25,144 nt of DNA from an uncultured Prevotellaceae bacterium (lineage in GTDB: Bacteria > Bacteroidota > Bacteroidia > Bacteroidales > Bacteroidaceae), in assembly GCA_902775075.1 (NCBI GenBank), contig CACYKX010000050.1:1-25144 (forward strand), written 5' to 3'. The notes under the pieces were generated by a model. It was not told the origin of the DNA. It did not search any database and worked only from the letters and a program-made list of their open reading frames with translations. This document shows positions 7,477 through 16,100 of the stretch, piece by piece; position 1 is the stretch's first letter; each line of letters starts with the position of its first letter. Position numbers and translations under genes: made by a program.

Positions 7477-7572
7477 ATGGGGAAACCGGCAAGGGCAGAG
7501 AGACTGCTGTTAAGGTTGCGATGGTATCGCAACATACGAGAACAAAGAATAAATGCGAGACACTGGTCATGA
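7477..7572 (+). CDS. possible 31-aa basic small ORF
   Basis: ATG 7477 to TGA 7570-7572 encodes a strongly basic peptide starting MGKPARAERLLLRLRWYRN, rich in arginine and with a plausible amphipathic helix. It begins 5 nt after the previous small ORF. The sequence around the start (AAACTCGATGGGGAAA) recurs near 24550 as AAACTAGATGGGGAAAA, again at the head of a very short ORF. No family recognised. Confidence 0.3.
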   Translation: MGKPARAERLLLRLRWYRNIREQRINARHWS

Positions 7573-7885
7573 TTCAAGATAAATTGATGCTCCTTAACAC
7601 AAGAATATGTCCAGGAGCATCCTAAAAGGCTCATAAAGAGCAAGCGTTTTATAATAAAATGTCATTCGGACAGGGCCGAAATCTCTGAATAGGTGTTTGT
7701 TAGATGAACCAACCTATTAAGGTCGCTAACAAGCGAGCAATCTCTACTATCTTCAAGAATAGCTCATGTCGTTGTTTCTTTGTCATTCGCATATTTTTTT
7801 CTCTAAATTAGCGTGCAACTATGCGACAAAAATTATTGCATTACAATTAAATTATTTCTTTTGAAAAGGCTCAAATGGTATTATT
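7573..7885. other. gene-free spacer with several small inverted repeats
   Basis: About 310 nt with no credible ORF. Short inverted repeats follow each other: GATGCTCCT (7586-7594) with AGGAGCATC (7613-7621); TTCGG (7665-7669) with CCGAA (7676-7680); AATAGGT (7688-7694) with ACCTATT (7712-7718); TCGCT (7723-7727) with AGCGA (7732-7736). A T run (about 7794-7801) comes next, then AT-rich DNA up to ATG 7886, which probably contains the promoter of the deaminase operon. A -7-like TTCTTTTG near 7856-7863 is only a weak match to TAnnTTTG. It could be the terminator of the upstream unit plus a promoter, or a small structured RNA. Confidence 0.4.
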
Positions 7886-8341
7886 ATGAGTTATCCGAAA
7901 CTTGATAGAAAAACTAAAAACTATTGTGGGGTCATCTGTAATGAAGTGTTAGCCAAAAGAAAGGGAAATAAGAAACTCACGAAGTGGGACTACCCCGCAA
8001 TGGCGGTGTCTTGTTCGGAAGATCCAAATAAAAGTGGCGTTTCTGACTATTCACGAGGTGTCGTTGACAGAAGCTATAGTTCACCATACGCCCATGAGTT
8101 AAAAGATGCTCTCATGGTAGTTCTTCGTAGAGAAGGAAGACCAGAGCAATTAGGGTCGAGGACAAATTGCGGTAATAGAATTGGGCGGTGTGCAGAGCAA
8201 CATGCAGCCAATAAGCTGATGACAACAAGAAAAAAAACAATACCTCTCGGAGATATTTGTTTTAGCAAGGCACTTAGACCAAGAACTCTTGAAATAAGGG
8301 ACTACTGTAACAATTGCAAAAATGTATTTCCATCTCTATAA
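7886..8341 (+). CDS. CDA-fold nucleic acid or nucleotide deaminase
   Basis: A 151-aa protein with the two zinc motifs of the cytidine-deaminase superfamily: C102-A103-E104 in GRCAEQHAANKLM (zinc ligand plus catalytic glutamate) and C141-x2-C144 in DYCNNCKN. The CAE form, instead of HAE, and the compact size recall deaminases found as toxins or in bacterial conflict systems rather than housekeeping cytidine deaminase. It is the first gene of a tightly overlapping five-gene operon with a PLD nuclease, an EVE-like domain and a HEPN protein. I infer base deamination of foreign nucleic acid or of the nucleotide pool as the role; the substrate cannot be read from the sequence. No signal or secretion domain is present, so an exported toxin is less likely. 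The start follows an AT-rich promoter-like spacer. Confidence 0.75.
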   Translation: MSYPKLDRKTKNYCGVICNEVLAKRKGNKKLTKWDYPAMAVSCSEDPNKSGVSDYSRGVVDRSYSSPYAHELKDALMVVLRREGRPEQLGSRTNCGNRIGRCAEQHAANKLMTTRKKTIPLGDICFSKALRPRTLEIRDYCNNCKNVFPSL

Positions 8342-8948
8342 TAAGATGTATCCAGAAAGCGAGTGGTCAACACGTGATATAGATTGGTTCGTAAAAATCG
8401 GTGATATTTATATCCATGGTGCGTCAAATGGTGGCGTACTGCCTTCTATGATTACTAAAGGGCAGAATCGTCAAATTCAACAGGCTGTGGCCAAGATGGA
8501 TTATCTGTATGCGGATAGTGAGAATGATATCTTTGTCAATAGTGATTATGTAAATCAGAGGTTGAAAGGGCAAAAGCGACTACTTGAAACCGATGGAGAT
8601 AATTTCTCGCCATATAACGCTTATATTGCCTCATTTAAAGATATGGCAAGAAAAGGATTCTATTCGTTCGACAGAGAAATTGCTCCTACTATTGAAGAAG
8701 ACACACGAAGACAATTTCAACTACGATATGTTTTGATAGCCTGCCCGAGACAATTACGAGCTAATAAACTCCCCAATATAGAAAACGTACCAGAAATTGA
8801 GTACAATGCTAAGTTATTTGAAGATTGTCTTGTTAACAGAAAGGAACTAAGTATTTCATTGAATGCTGTCAATAAAATGTGGCGACTAACATGTATTGAA
8901 AGACGATTACTGCGCAAAAAAGGTAATGATAATCCATCGTTCTTATGA
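8322..8948 (+). CDS. hypothetical protein, 208 aa, deaminase-coupled
   Basis: No family recognised. ATG 8322 overlaps the deaminase gene by 20 nt; ATG 8346, just past that stop, is the alternative start. The N-terminal part carries a distinctive stretch, WFVKIGDIYIHGASNGGVLP, followed by helices with many charged residues; a strand-like YVLIACPRQL lies near residue 140, and the C-terminus is basic (ERRLLRKKG). It ends with an ATGA overlap onto the PLD gene. Obligate overlap on both sides suggests a complex or regulatory partner of the deaminase (immunity, activator or specificity subunit), an inference from layout only. Confidence 0.7.
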   Translation: MYFHLYNKMYPESEWSTRDIDWFVKIGDIYIHGASNGGVLPSMITKGQNRQIQQAVAKMDYLYADSENDIFVNSDYVNQRLKGQKRLLETDGDNFSPYNAYIASFKDMARKGFYSFDREIAPTIEEDTRRQFQLRYVLIACPRQLRANKLPNIENVPEIEYNAKLFEDCLVNRKELSISLNAVNKMWRLTCIERRLLRKKGNDNPSFL

Positions 8949-9364
8949 GAGTTGTAAATAATTGCAGAGGGAACCATATAGAAGAGGTCAAGGATTTGCT
9001 GGCCAATAGCAGCAAAGCATTAATAGCGAGTCCTTTTATCTCGCTGACTGTTATCGATAAGATGAAGAATTGGCTTACATTCGGATTCCATGAGTTAACC
9101 TTGATAACGACGCTGAAGGAGAAGGATCCTGACCAGTTAAGAAAGGTTCCCGTGTTGATGGAACTGTTCCGACTGAAAAAAACACGAGGATTCCATCTGA
9201 CAGTAAAAATTGATAATCAGCTTCATGGGAAGGTATATATCGGTATGAGGGATGAAAACTTTACAGGTGCGATTGTTACATCAGCCAACTTTACTGATAA
9301 CGGGCTTGAAAACAATCATGAATGGGGAATTTTCTTTAATGATCAAAAGGAAATATCGAAATGA
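8945..9364 (+). CDS. phospholipase D-like (PLD) nuclease domain protein
   Basis: A 139-aa protein with a single PLD half-site: H94-G-K96-V-Y in NQLHGKVYIG, followed by TSANFTDNGLENNHEWG, the S-A-N-x-T and E-x-x-x-E-W-G pattern typical of PLD nucleases. One HxK motif means the enzyme would act as a dimer, as Nuc and BfiI-type nucleases do. The N-terminal half (ALIASPFIS... LTLITTL) matches the first strands of the fold. The TGA stop overlaps the ATG of an EVE-like protein, and the frame ends soon after the fold should close. This looks like one PLD-EVE protein divided into two subunits. Likely role: DNA or RNA cleavage guided by the neighbouring domain. Confidence 0.8.
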   Translation: MRVVNNCRGNHIEEVKDLLANSSKALIASPFISLTVIDKMKNWLTFGFHELTLITTLKEKDPDQLRKVPVLMELFRLKKTRGFHLTVKIDNQLHGKVYIGMRDENFTGAIVTSANFTDNGLENNHEWGIFFNDQKEISK

Positions 9365-9942
9365 AGATGAAACAATGGATTGATGACAATCCGAAGGAAG
9401 ATGTTAAATCTCCATCTATTGATGTTAGTTTCATTGATATGATAGAAAAGCCCATTGTTAATAAAGCCAGTTTGACCTATTGGCTGAAGCCTTTGGGAAA
9501 AAGTCCTGATCCTGTACCTTCAACAAGATTGTTTGGAGATGAAATGCATCAAATAACTTTCACTACCAAGAATCCTCGAGGTATTGTAGAAGGTGATATT
9601 TTACTGGCATATTCGGTAGTTACGCAACAGATTATATCTGTGTTTGAAGCAACTGATGAAAGAGGTGTGTTGACCGAGTTTGCTAATCTTGGTGATGAGC
9701 GATGGCCCAACTATATTTGGTGCAAGAATCTGTCTCCAGAATATGGAGCCAGCTGGCCTGTAAAGGGATTGACTTTCAGAAAATTACGAGAAGATTTCTT
9801 GAAACGATACCCAACCATGACTATTTTACCATCTGGCAATAAACTGAATGGAATGCAATGGGGGGCTGATCATATTAAGTGTACACCAGAATTTGCTGAA
9901 TATGTGCTTACGAGAATTAAGGAGGAACCTAAGAATGAATGA
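9361..9942 (+). CDS. EVE/PUA-like modified-base reader domain protein
   Basis: A 193-aa protein. After a charged linker (residues 1-35) comes a PUA-like pattern: TYWLKPLGK, RGIVEGDILLAYSV, IISVFEATDE, RWPNYIWCKNLSPEYG and a closing LTFRKLREDF. The early Y-W, the GD-ILLAY strand and the late W-P resemble EVE domains, which bind modified bases and are often joined to nucleases in type IV-like restriction. It begins with an ATGA overlap on the PLD gene and ends with another onto the HEPN gene. The natural reading is the specificity subunit of the PLD nuclease. The family call is by pattern and should be checked by profile search; ASCH is the nearest alternative. Confidence 0.6.
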   Translation: MKMKQWIDDNPKEDVKSPSIDVSFIDMIEKPIVNKASLTYWLKPLGKSPDPVPSTRLFGDEMHQITFTTKNPRGIVEGDILLAYSVVTQQIISVFEATDERGVLTEFANLGDERWPNYIWCKNLSPEYGASWPVKGLTFRKLREDFLKRYPTMTILPSGNKLNGMQWGADHIKCTPEFAEYVLTRIKEEPKNE

Positions 9943-11384
9943 TATACCTAAAAAAAATAGTTAAACCAACATTTGATTCCATTCATCAGTTATGGGATTG
10001 CCGCATGTGGGGCGTGAAAGGTATTGATAATGTTGGTAATGATAATAGGTTTCACTTGGAATGTGACAAATTGCTTTTTTCATACAAAAGTACCTATTCA
10101 AATTCCATAGTGGAGTCGTCATCAAGTGATATTATCTTAAATGACGGATATAGGGAATTTATAATACCCCAATGGCATTATGCATACACGGGTAGGACTG
10201 TAGCTGATGGTAAAACGGAACAGGAACTGAACCTCCAGGTGTCTCACTTAGAACAGTTATCCATGTCTGATAAAACATTACCGCACTATTGGCGTTATGT
10301 TTATGCTGTTAGCGATAGTGAGTGGTTCCTAAAAATCAGCGCAATACCATATCAAACCGAGAGCGGATGTCATTATATGCATGGACTTATTCCATTAAGT
10401 GTTGATAGTCAGGATTTGTGTATTTTCTATGACAGAGGGGAGAAATCCATGATTATAGAAAGTTCGTCACCATTGACTGAAGTGGAAATGGATAGACTCG
10501 TTTTGGCAGTTATTGTTGCTCTAGGTCTTGTTATTGGAAAATATTATGGAGGTTGTAGGTTTAAGGTTGCCAGTGATGATAAGCAATTTCATCAGATATT
10601 AGGTATTATTGTGGATAATCTTAGACCATCAAAATGGTGCCCTTATAAGATTTTTGATACAGAGAGAACACAGATAATATCTATGTTAGGTATGCATGAC
10701 TATCAGGAATATGCTAAAGATGAAGTAACAGCAACTGATAAAGATGGCATATTTTGGTATTATGATGGCAATCCCGTCGGCTTAGATGCATTTCAAAAAC
10801 TTTCAGAACTATTGTTCAAAGACGATGATATGTATGTTGGTGCTTCTATGTTGCTTGATGGTAGCATGTTGGATGCGGTCTATCAAGTTCCTTTCTATTG
10901 CGTCTCAATAGAAACAATAACGTCTTCTCTGATGAAGGGAGTTACAAAAACACCACCCCCAATGAGCTGGGATGATTATAATGAAAAGGTGTTGCCAGCC
11001 CTTAAGAAAGTTGTTGATGAGATGGATATTATTCCCAATGCTGCTAAGGAAATATATAAAAATAAGCTCGCGAACATGAATTATCCGCCTAATGCCGATA
11101 AACTTACGTTAAGCTTTGAGATATTGGGGTATGTATTGACTGATGCAGATAAAGATGCTATTAATAAAAGAAATAAGTCATTTCATGGTAAATTAGTGAG
11201 TGGAAGTAAGCCTCTTATAGATCAAAGTGAGGACATGCTGGCTTTAGGTATGAGATTGCATAAACTTTGTTGTATCTTACTGTTATTAGCATCTGGCTTT
11301 CATGGCAAAATACTTAATAATGAAGTGATTTTCGGTATCCAAGAAGCATGTGCCAGAAAGGAACATGCTTATGTGGAAATATGA
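9939..11384 (+). CDS. HEPN-domain protein with large N-terminal region
   Basis: A 481-aa protein whose C-terminus has the Rx4H motif of HEPN ribonucleases, R411-N-K-S-F-H416 in NKRNKSFHGK, set between helices as expected (helix with LSFEILGYVLTDADKDAI before, LHKLCCILLLLASGF after). The first 300 residues are mixed beta and helical and resemble the N-terminal sensor regions of ApeA-like abortive-infection proteins only in general layout. The likely activity is RNA cleavage on phage sensing. It starts with an ATGA overlap on the EVE-like gene and is the last gene of the overlapping five-gene operon. The coding sequence is visibly more AT-rich than the nucleotide-sugar block. HEPN call fairly confident; exact family not recognised. 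Confidence 0.65.
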   Translation: MIYLKKIVKPTFDSIHQLWDCRMWGVKGIDNVGNDNRFHLECDKLLFSYKSTYSNSIVESSSSDIILNDGYREFIIPQWHYAYTGRTVADGKTEQELNLQVSHLEQLSMSDKTLPHYWRYVYAVSDSEWFLKISAIPYQTESGCHYMHGLIPLSVDSQDLCIFYDRGEKSMIIESSSPLTEVEMDRLVLAVIVALGLVIGKYYGGCRFKVASDDKQFHQILGIIVDNLRPSKWCPYKIFDTERTQIISMLGMHDYQEYAKDEVTATDKDGIFWYYDGNPVGLDAFQKLSELLFKDDDMYVGASMLLDGSMLDAVYQVPFYCVSIETITSSLMKGVTKTPPPMSWDDYNEKVLPALKKVVDEMDIIPNAAKEIYKNKLANMNYPPNADKLTLSFEILGYVLTDADKDAINKRNKSFHGKLVSGSKPLIDQSEDMLALGMRLHKLCCILLLLASGFHGKILNNEVIFGIQEACARKEHAYVEI

Positions 11385-11489
11385 AGAAGGAGAATGAATA
11401 TTTTTAGTATTGTTGGATGATGTGAAAGCATTTTACTAACAGTAGTATAGAGAAACAACGAAACATTTGGATCAATATCTAAAGGATAT

Positions 11490-12542
11490 ATGATGATTCC
11501 ACAAGATGTCATAGATCGGCTTCAAGAGCTCAATATTGAGAAGGTGGCCACAAAACTGGGTATGGACGTTAAAAAACATAAGGCACTATGCTTTATGCAC
11601 AATGACCATACTCCCAGTTTAAGGTTTAGTGCGACAAAGAATATGTTTTTCTGCTTTGTCTGTGACAAAGGTGGCGGCCCCATTCAATTGGTGATGGAGT
11701 ACGAGGGGTGGTCTTTTCAAGATGCTTGTTTATGGCTTGCTAAGGAGTTCAATGTCATCATTCCTGATAATAATAGGTATGTCAAACCCGTAAAAAATAC
11801 AATCAAAAAAGTGCATTTGTCAAAAAAAGATGAATCCGAATATTATGTTGATGAGGAGATTATTACGTGGTTGATTGAGAAAGCTGGTCTGTCGGAAACC
11901 GCCCATAAGTTCTTGTTTGAAGAACGTCATTTCAAGAAAGAGGTTATCATAAACCTCGACATTAAGTCGGTAACTGACTCCAAGAAGGCAAAAGATTTAC
12001 TTATATCTAAATTTGGAGAGGAAAGATGTGTGAAATCAGGGATTATCAGACGTGGTGAATATGGTACTTACTTCTATTTCTACACACCTTGCCTGCTTTT
12101 CCCATATTATGAACAGGATGGAAGATTAGCAGGAATTCAATCAAGGTATTTAGGGGATAAGAAGGATGTACCAAGATTTCAGTTTCTGGCTGCACAGAAG
12201 GCCAGAGTGTTTAACCTACCTATTCTTAATACGCTGCAAAGGGGTGATAAGCTCTATATAAGTGAAGGTATAACCGATTGTTTGGCTATGTTGTCTTCTG
12301 GACTAAAGGCTGTGGCAATACCCAGTGCTACCATTCAACCTTTAGAAGACTTGGTACTGCTGAAGAATTATGATTTGCACATGTATCCTGATCAGGATGA
12401 GACAGGTCAGAGGGCATATATGGAATTGAGACGTTTCTTTGTGAATAACTATTCAACAGTAAAAACGGAGAAACTGCCAAAAGGAATAAAGGATTATTGC
12501 GAATATTATATGTTAACACAAGAAGCTGATGGCAAAAGATGA
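11490..12542 (+). CDS. DnaG-like primase, CHC2 zinc finger plus TOPRIM, short form
   Basis: A 350-aa protein. The N-terminal zinc ribbon uses C34-x2-H37 and C55-x2-C58 with the CHC2 pattern (CFMHNDHTPSLRF... FFCFVCDKGGG). The TOPRIM domain has E259-G-I-T-D263 in YISEGITDCLAM and the D301-x-D303 pair in YPDQDETG. These are the core of bacterial primases, which make RNA primers; the helicase-binding C-terminal domain of full DnaG (about 600 aa) is absent. The gene overlaps the next by 14 nt, and that one overlaps an RT-HD gene, so it is the first member of a three-gene unit. A TOPRIM primase translated together with a reverse transcriptase is unusual. A plain plasmid or phage primase is the alternative, but the operon argues against a bystander. 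Start is ATG 11490 or 11493, after 105 nt of AT-rich spacer. Confidence 0.85.
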   Translation: MMIPQDVIDRLQELNIEKVATKLGMDVKKHKALCFMHNDHTPSLRFSATKNMFFCFVCDKGGGPIQLVMEYEGWSFQDACLWLAKEFNVIIPDNNRYVKPVKNTIKKVHLSKKDESEYYVDEEIITWLIEKAGLSETAHKFLFEERHFKKEVIINLDIKSVTDSKKAKDLLISKFGEERCVKSGIIRRGEYGTYFYFYTPCLLFPYYEQDGRLAGIQSRYLGDKKDVPRFQFLAAQKARVFNLPILNTLQRGDKLYISEGITDCLAMLSSGLKAVAIPSATIQPLEDLVLLKNYDLHMYPDQDETGQRAYMELRRFFVNNYSTVKTEKLPKGIKDYCEYYMLTQEADGKR

Positions 12543-13191
12543 TAAGAATCCTGCGGTAACTGCAAAAGAGGAATATACTTTTCAGTTGCTGCTGAATGAC
12601 ATCCAGGAGAGCGCACTCGAAAACGAGGAAGACGGGCAGTCTGGTGACAAAGCTGCCCGTGAGCGGCAATCTAAATTGATTGTCATGCAAATGCTCATTG
12701 ATAAGTCCAACGAGTATAACGACTATAGTCACCGTGATGACGAGAAGTTGAGGAATGCCATTGATGTCATGGTAAACAATGACGTTCATTTGGCGGGATT
12801 TATCTTCTTTGTCTCACAGAATCCGCAGTTTGATTATTCTTGGAATTATCTGAGAAAACGTGAAAACAGCTATAAGGAGTTTCTTGTAGAGGGCATTCGT
12901 TTCCTAGCTAGTGTGCTTGCAGATGCCAATATGCTTGCTGGAAAGCCTCGAACACAAAAAGATGTTCATGTGGTAATGAATGACATCATTGATATCTCTT
13001 TGACAAGGGAAAAACCTTTCGTTAAAGCTAGTGTTTTATGGGAGAACTTCCATCGGCTGGCTATGCTGAAAAGAAACTATCATCTGACGGTGAAATGCAA
13101 GGAGTGCATTCTGGTAACAGGCATAAGAAAAGTAGCTGCTGATGCTGAGAAACTTATAGATTCGGCCTTGAACATGCTTGGGAACAAATGA
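12529..13191 (+). CDS. hypothetical protein, 220 aa, between primase and RT-HD
   Basis: No family recognised. The gene starts inside the end of the primase gene and its stop overlaps the start of the RT-HD gene (ATGA), so all three are probably made in fixed ratio. The N-terminus is a charged, likely disordered or coiled segment (about residues 1-55); the rest is helical, with blocks such as DVHLAGFIFFVSQNPQF and IRFLASVLADANMLAG. The C-terminal third has a CKEC pair and the helical VAADAEKLIDSALNML. It could be a structural subunit bridging primase and polymerase, inference from location only. Confidence 0.72.
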   Translation: MAKDDKNPAVTAKEEYTFQLLLNDIQESALENEEDGQSGDKAARERQSKLIVMQMLIDKSNEYNDYSHRDDEKLRNAIDVMVNNDVHLAGFIFFVSQNPQFDYSWNYLRKRENSYKEFLVEGIRFLASVLADANMLAGKPRTQKDVHVVMNDIIDISLTREKPFVKASVLWENFHRLAMLKRNYHLTVKCKECILVTGIRKVAADAEKLIDSALNMLGNK

Positions 13192-16100
13192 AACGATTCA
13201 GAATGATGGAGCAAATGAAGCTTTTAGACAAAATACTTGACGAACGGAATATTTTCAATTCGATATTCTGTTTGGAGTCGTATGTGTTTGATAGAGGACT
13301 ATTGGATACGGACAATCCTGTTATATCTTGTACAGAGGATGGCGAAATAGTTGGAACCATCGCAGGAAATGACCTCGAACTATTCTACGCCCTTGCAGAC
13401 AAGTATAATGTTGAACTGATAGAGAAAGTGATAGCCTTATGTCAAGTGAAACTGAAAAGGGTGTTATCGGATAAAGACAGTCTTTTTAGTGCGAAAGTTT
13501 ATTTCAAACTGAAGAACTATGATGCGGATACCCAAACGCTGAACTTCAGGCCAATGCACACGGCCAGGCTGATTGACCAGATTTGTATGGTGAGTATCCT
13601 TAATTGCCTGATGTTTGACGATGACCTTGGCAAGGGAGAACGAAAACTTTCGGACCTTTCCAAGTTACTTCCACATAACTTCTACGGAAATATACCATGC
13701 ACAGATGTTCAGTACCTGTTCCACAGGTGGCAGACGAAGTACAAGGAATACACGAATGAGGTTATAGAGCACTGCAGAGCGTATCAGCAAAATCATAGCT
13801 ATTTGACTGAGGTGAGCCTGGACATCAAGAATTTCTTTCCTTCTATTTCGCCAAAGATGCTATATGACTATATCGTTAGCAAACTGTCGAAAACCTATGA
13901 GAATGATAAGGACATGTTGGGTATGGCTGTCGCAAAACTCCTATATTTCAGGATAGACAAAAAGAATGTGGAGCCTTGGAAGGATTACTATTATCCAGTA
14001 GGCACTGATTTGACAGGAGTAGAGGAATATATGAATTGTGGCATTCCACAGGGTTTGCCGCAGTCATATTTTTTCGGCAATCTATGTATGATTGAGGTGA
14101 AACGGTTGCTAATGAAAGACGAATGCTTCAAAGGTGATGCATATTTCTATGTGGATGATTCGGTCATCTATATACAGGCAAAGCTGGATGATGAAACCTT
14201 CAAAGAAAAGATAAGCAATCTGAACACAAGTCTTGAAGAATGGTGTAAAGAGAAAGAAGATTCGCCAAGTGACTTGGAGAAGCATATTGGGACGGAGTGT
14301 TTAACTTTCCAGAAGAAACTAAGCTATAACATCCATTTCCATGAAGATGGAAAAAGTGTGTTTACGCATATTGATGACACAGATAACCAGTATGGGCCAA
14401 TAGTGAACATTACGCGCGAGACCTATATGAACTCAAATTTGGCCTACAATCTGGATGAAGTGGATGATCATGTGTCTCTTCAGAAGCTGGAAGCTCTCGA
14501 TAAAGTTATATCGAAGGAGATAAAGGAACTGACGAAGAAGCAGAAGGAAGGCGAAGAAAATGGGAAGAAGGGTAATGCGGTCGATTCCAGACTGAAGTTG
14601 CTCAGACGTTTCAAGAAGTTCTTCCTATACAGGAACCGACTCCTAAAAATCAGAGAGGCCGGAGGTCCCAATGATGATATTCAGGATGAGTTCAGAACAC
14701 GCTTTTTGGCAAAGTCGAATGATGCGGCATCGTTCTTTGAACAATTTGATGAAGATATTTTCTTGTCAGAGTACCGTCTGCTGATACAGAAATTGCCTAA
14801 AAAAGGTGCAGAGAACTTCGGACAGGAGATTGCGGACTTTGAAACCGGACTAATGCTGTCCTGCCAAGAGCAATTAGAAGGACGGCAGCAATATCTGTTC
14901 TATGCCAAAGATGCTCGAACCGCCTGTATGATGAAATCGTTGACACAAGACAGCTATGCTTCACTGGTAAAATGGGCAAAAGAGAACTTCAGTGGTTTGA
15001 AAAGCATGGATCCTGGCAAGCAGATGTCCAAGTTCAGGGAATTCCTCCTGCCTGCGGAGGCAGAGGGCAATGATATAAACCTGCAACGAATCTTTGGAAT
15101 GCAAGTAGATGGGTTTGAGGGAAAGAAATTCACTCGCTTTGTGATGAAGGCTTCGGCAGAGTACCAGCGGAGGATATTGAATGTTTATTTTTCAGAGATT
15201 ATGGATGTTGCACCGTCGGATGCTCTTGCCTTTACGAAGATGAATGCCAGAAGACTACGATATTCGGAGTTGCGGATACTGGCATATTTGAGAAACCAGA
15301 AATTCGATTTGGAGGTTTTTGAAGAGTTCATAGAGCACATCAAGGAGAAGGATGTCTCGAATCAGATGGGAATAGACATGGGTATTTTGGAGGTGCTGAA
15401 CATCTTTATCAGGAATGTAAGCAAGCCAGAATGGGTAGATACACTGATAAAGACCCACAGGCTGACAAAAGGGCTTTGGTATAACGGCTCCAAGTTCCTA
15501 AATTCCTATACGCTGCATAATGAAGAACACGCAGTCACTCTTATTACTAAATCGCTGGAGTTGACGAATAGGATTGATTACTTCGTGTTGAAAGATATCG
15601 ATTTCTATATTCTGTTCTTGGCCTGTTATCTGCATGATATTAGCATGGTAATTCATCCTGACTTGGGCAGGTTGAGTTCTGAGAACGGAAAGAATCTGGT
15701 GCTGATTTCTGAGTTGATGAATCAGATGGAGGATGCAGTAAGCGAGTTTGGTAAAATCGATCTTAAGGATAAGAAGAATTCCAGATATAAGAATGCAGGA
15801 CGATTCTTGGTAGAAGTGTTCAATCAGGTGTATGGCTACTTTGAAACATTGGTAAGAGACAATCACGCCAAAGATAGTGCAAAGTTTATACGAGATCGTT
15901 CTAATTCGCTTCTAAACTACTTAGAACCGACATTGCTGTCGTTTGTTGCCAAGGTTTCAGAAAGTCATGGCTATGATGCGATGGATGTATATGGTCTGAA
16001 GTCAAGGGCCAAGGATGACACCATCAGTATAAAGTACCTGATGATTCTTATTAGGATGGCAGACTTGCTGGATGTAGCCAATGACCGGGTAAACTATCAC

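Noticed and set aside
12328..12789. 153-aa ORF on the - strand
   Set aside because: Antisense to the primase and 220-aa genes, hydrophobic low-complexity translation typical of a shadow frame.
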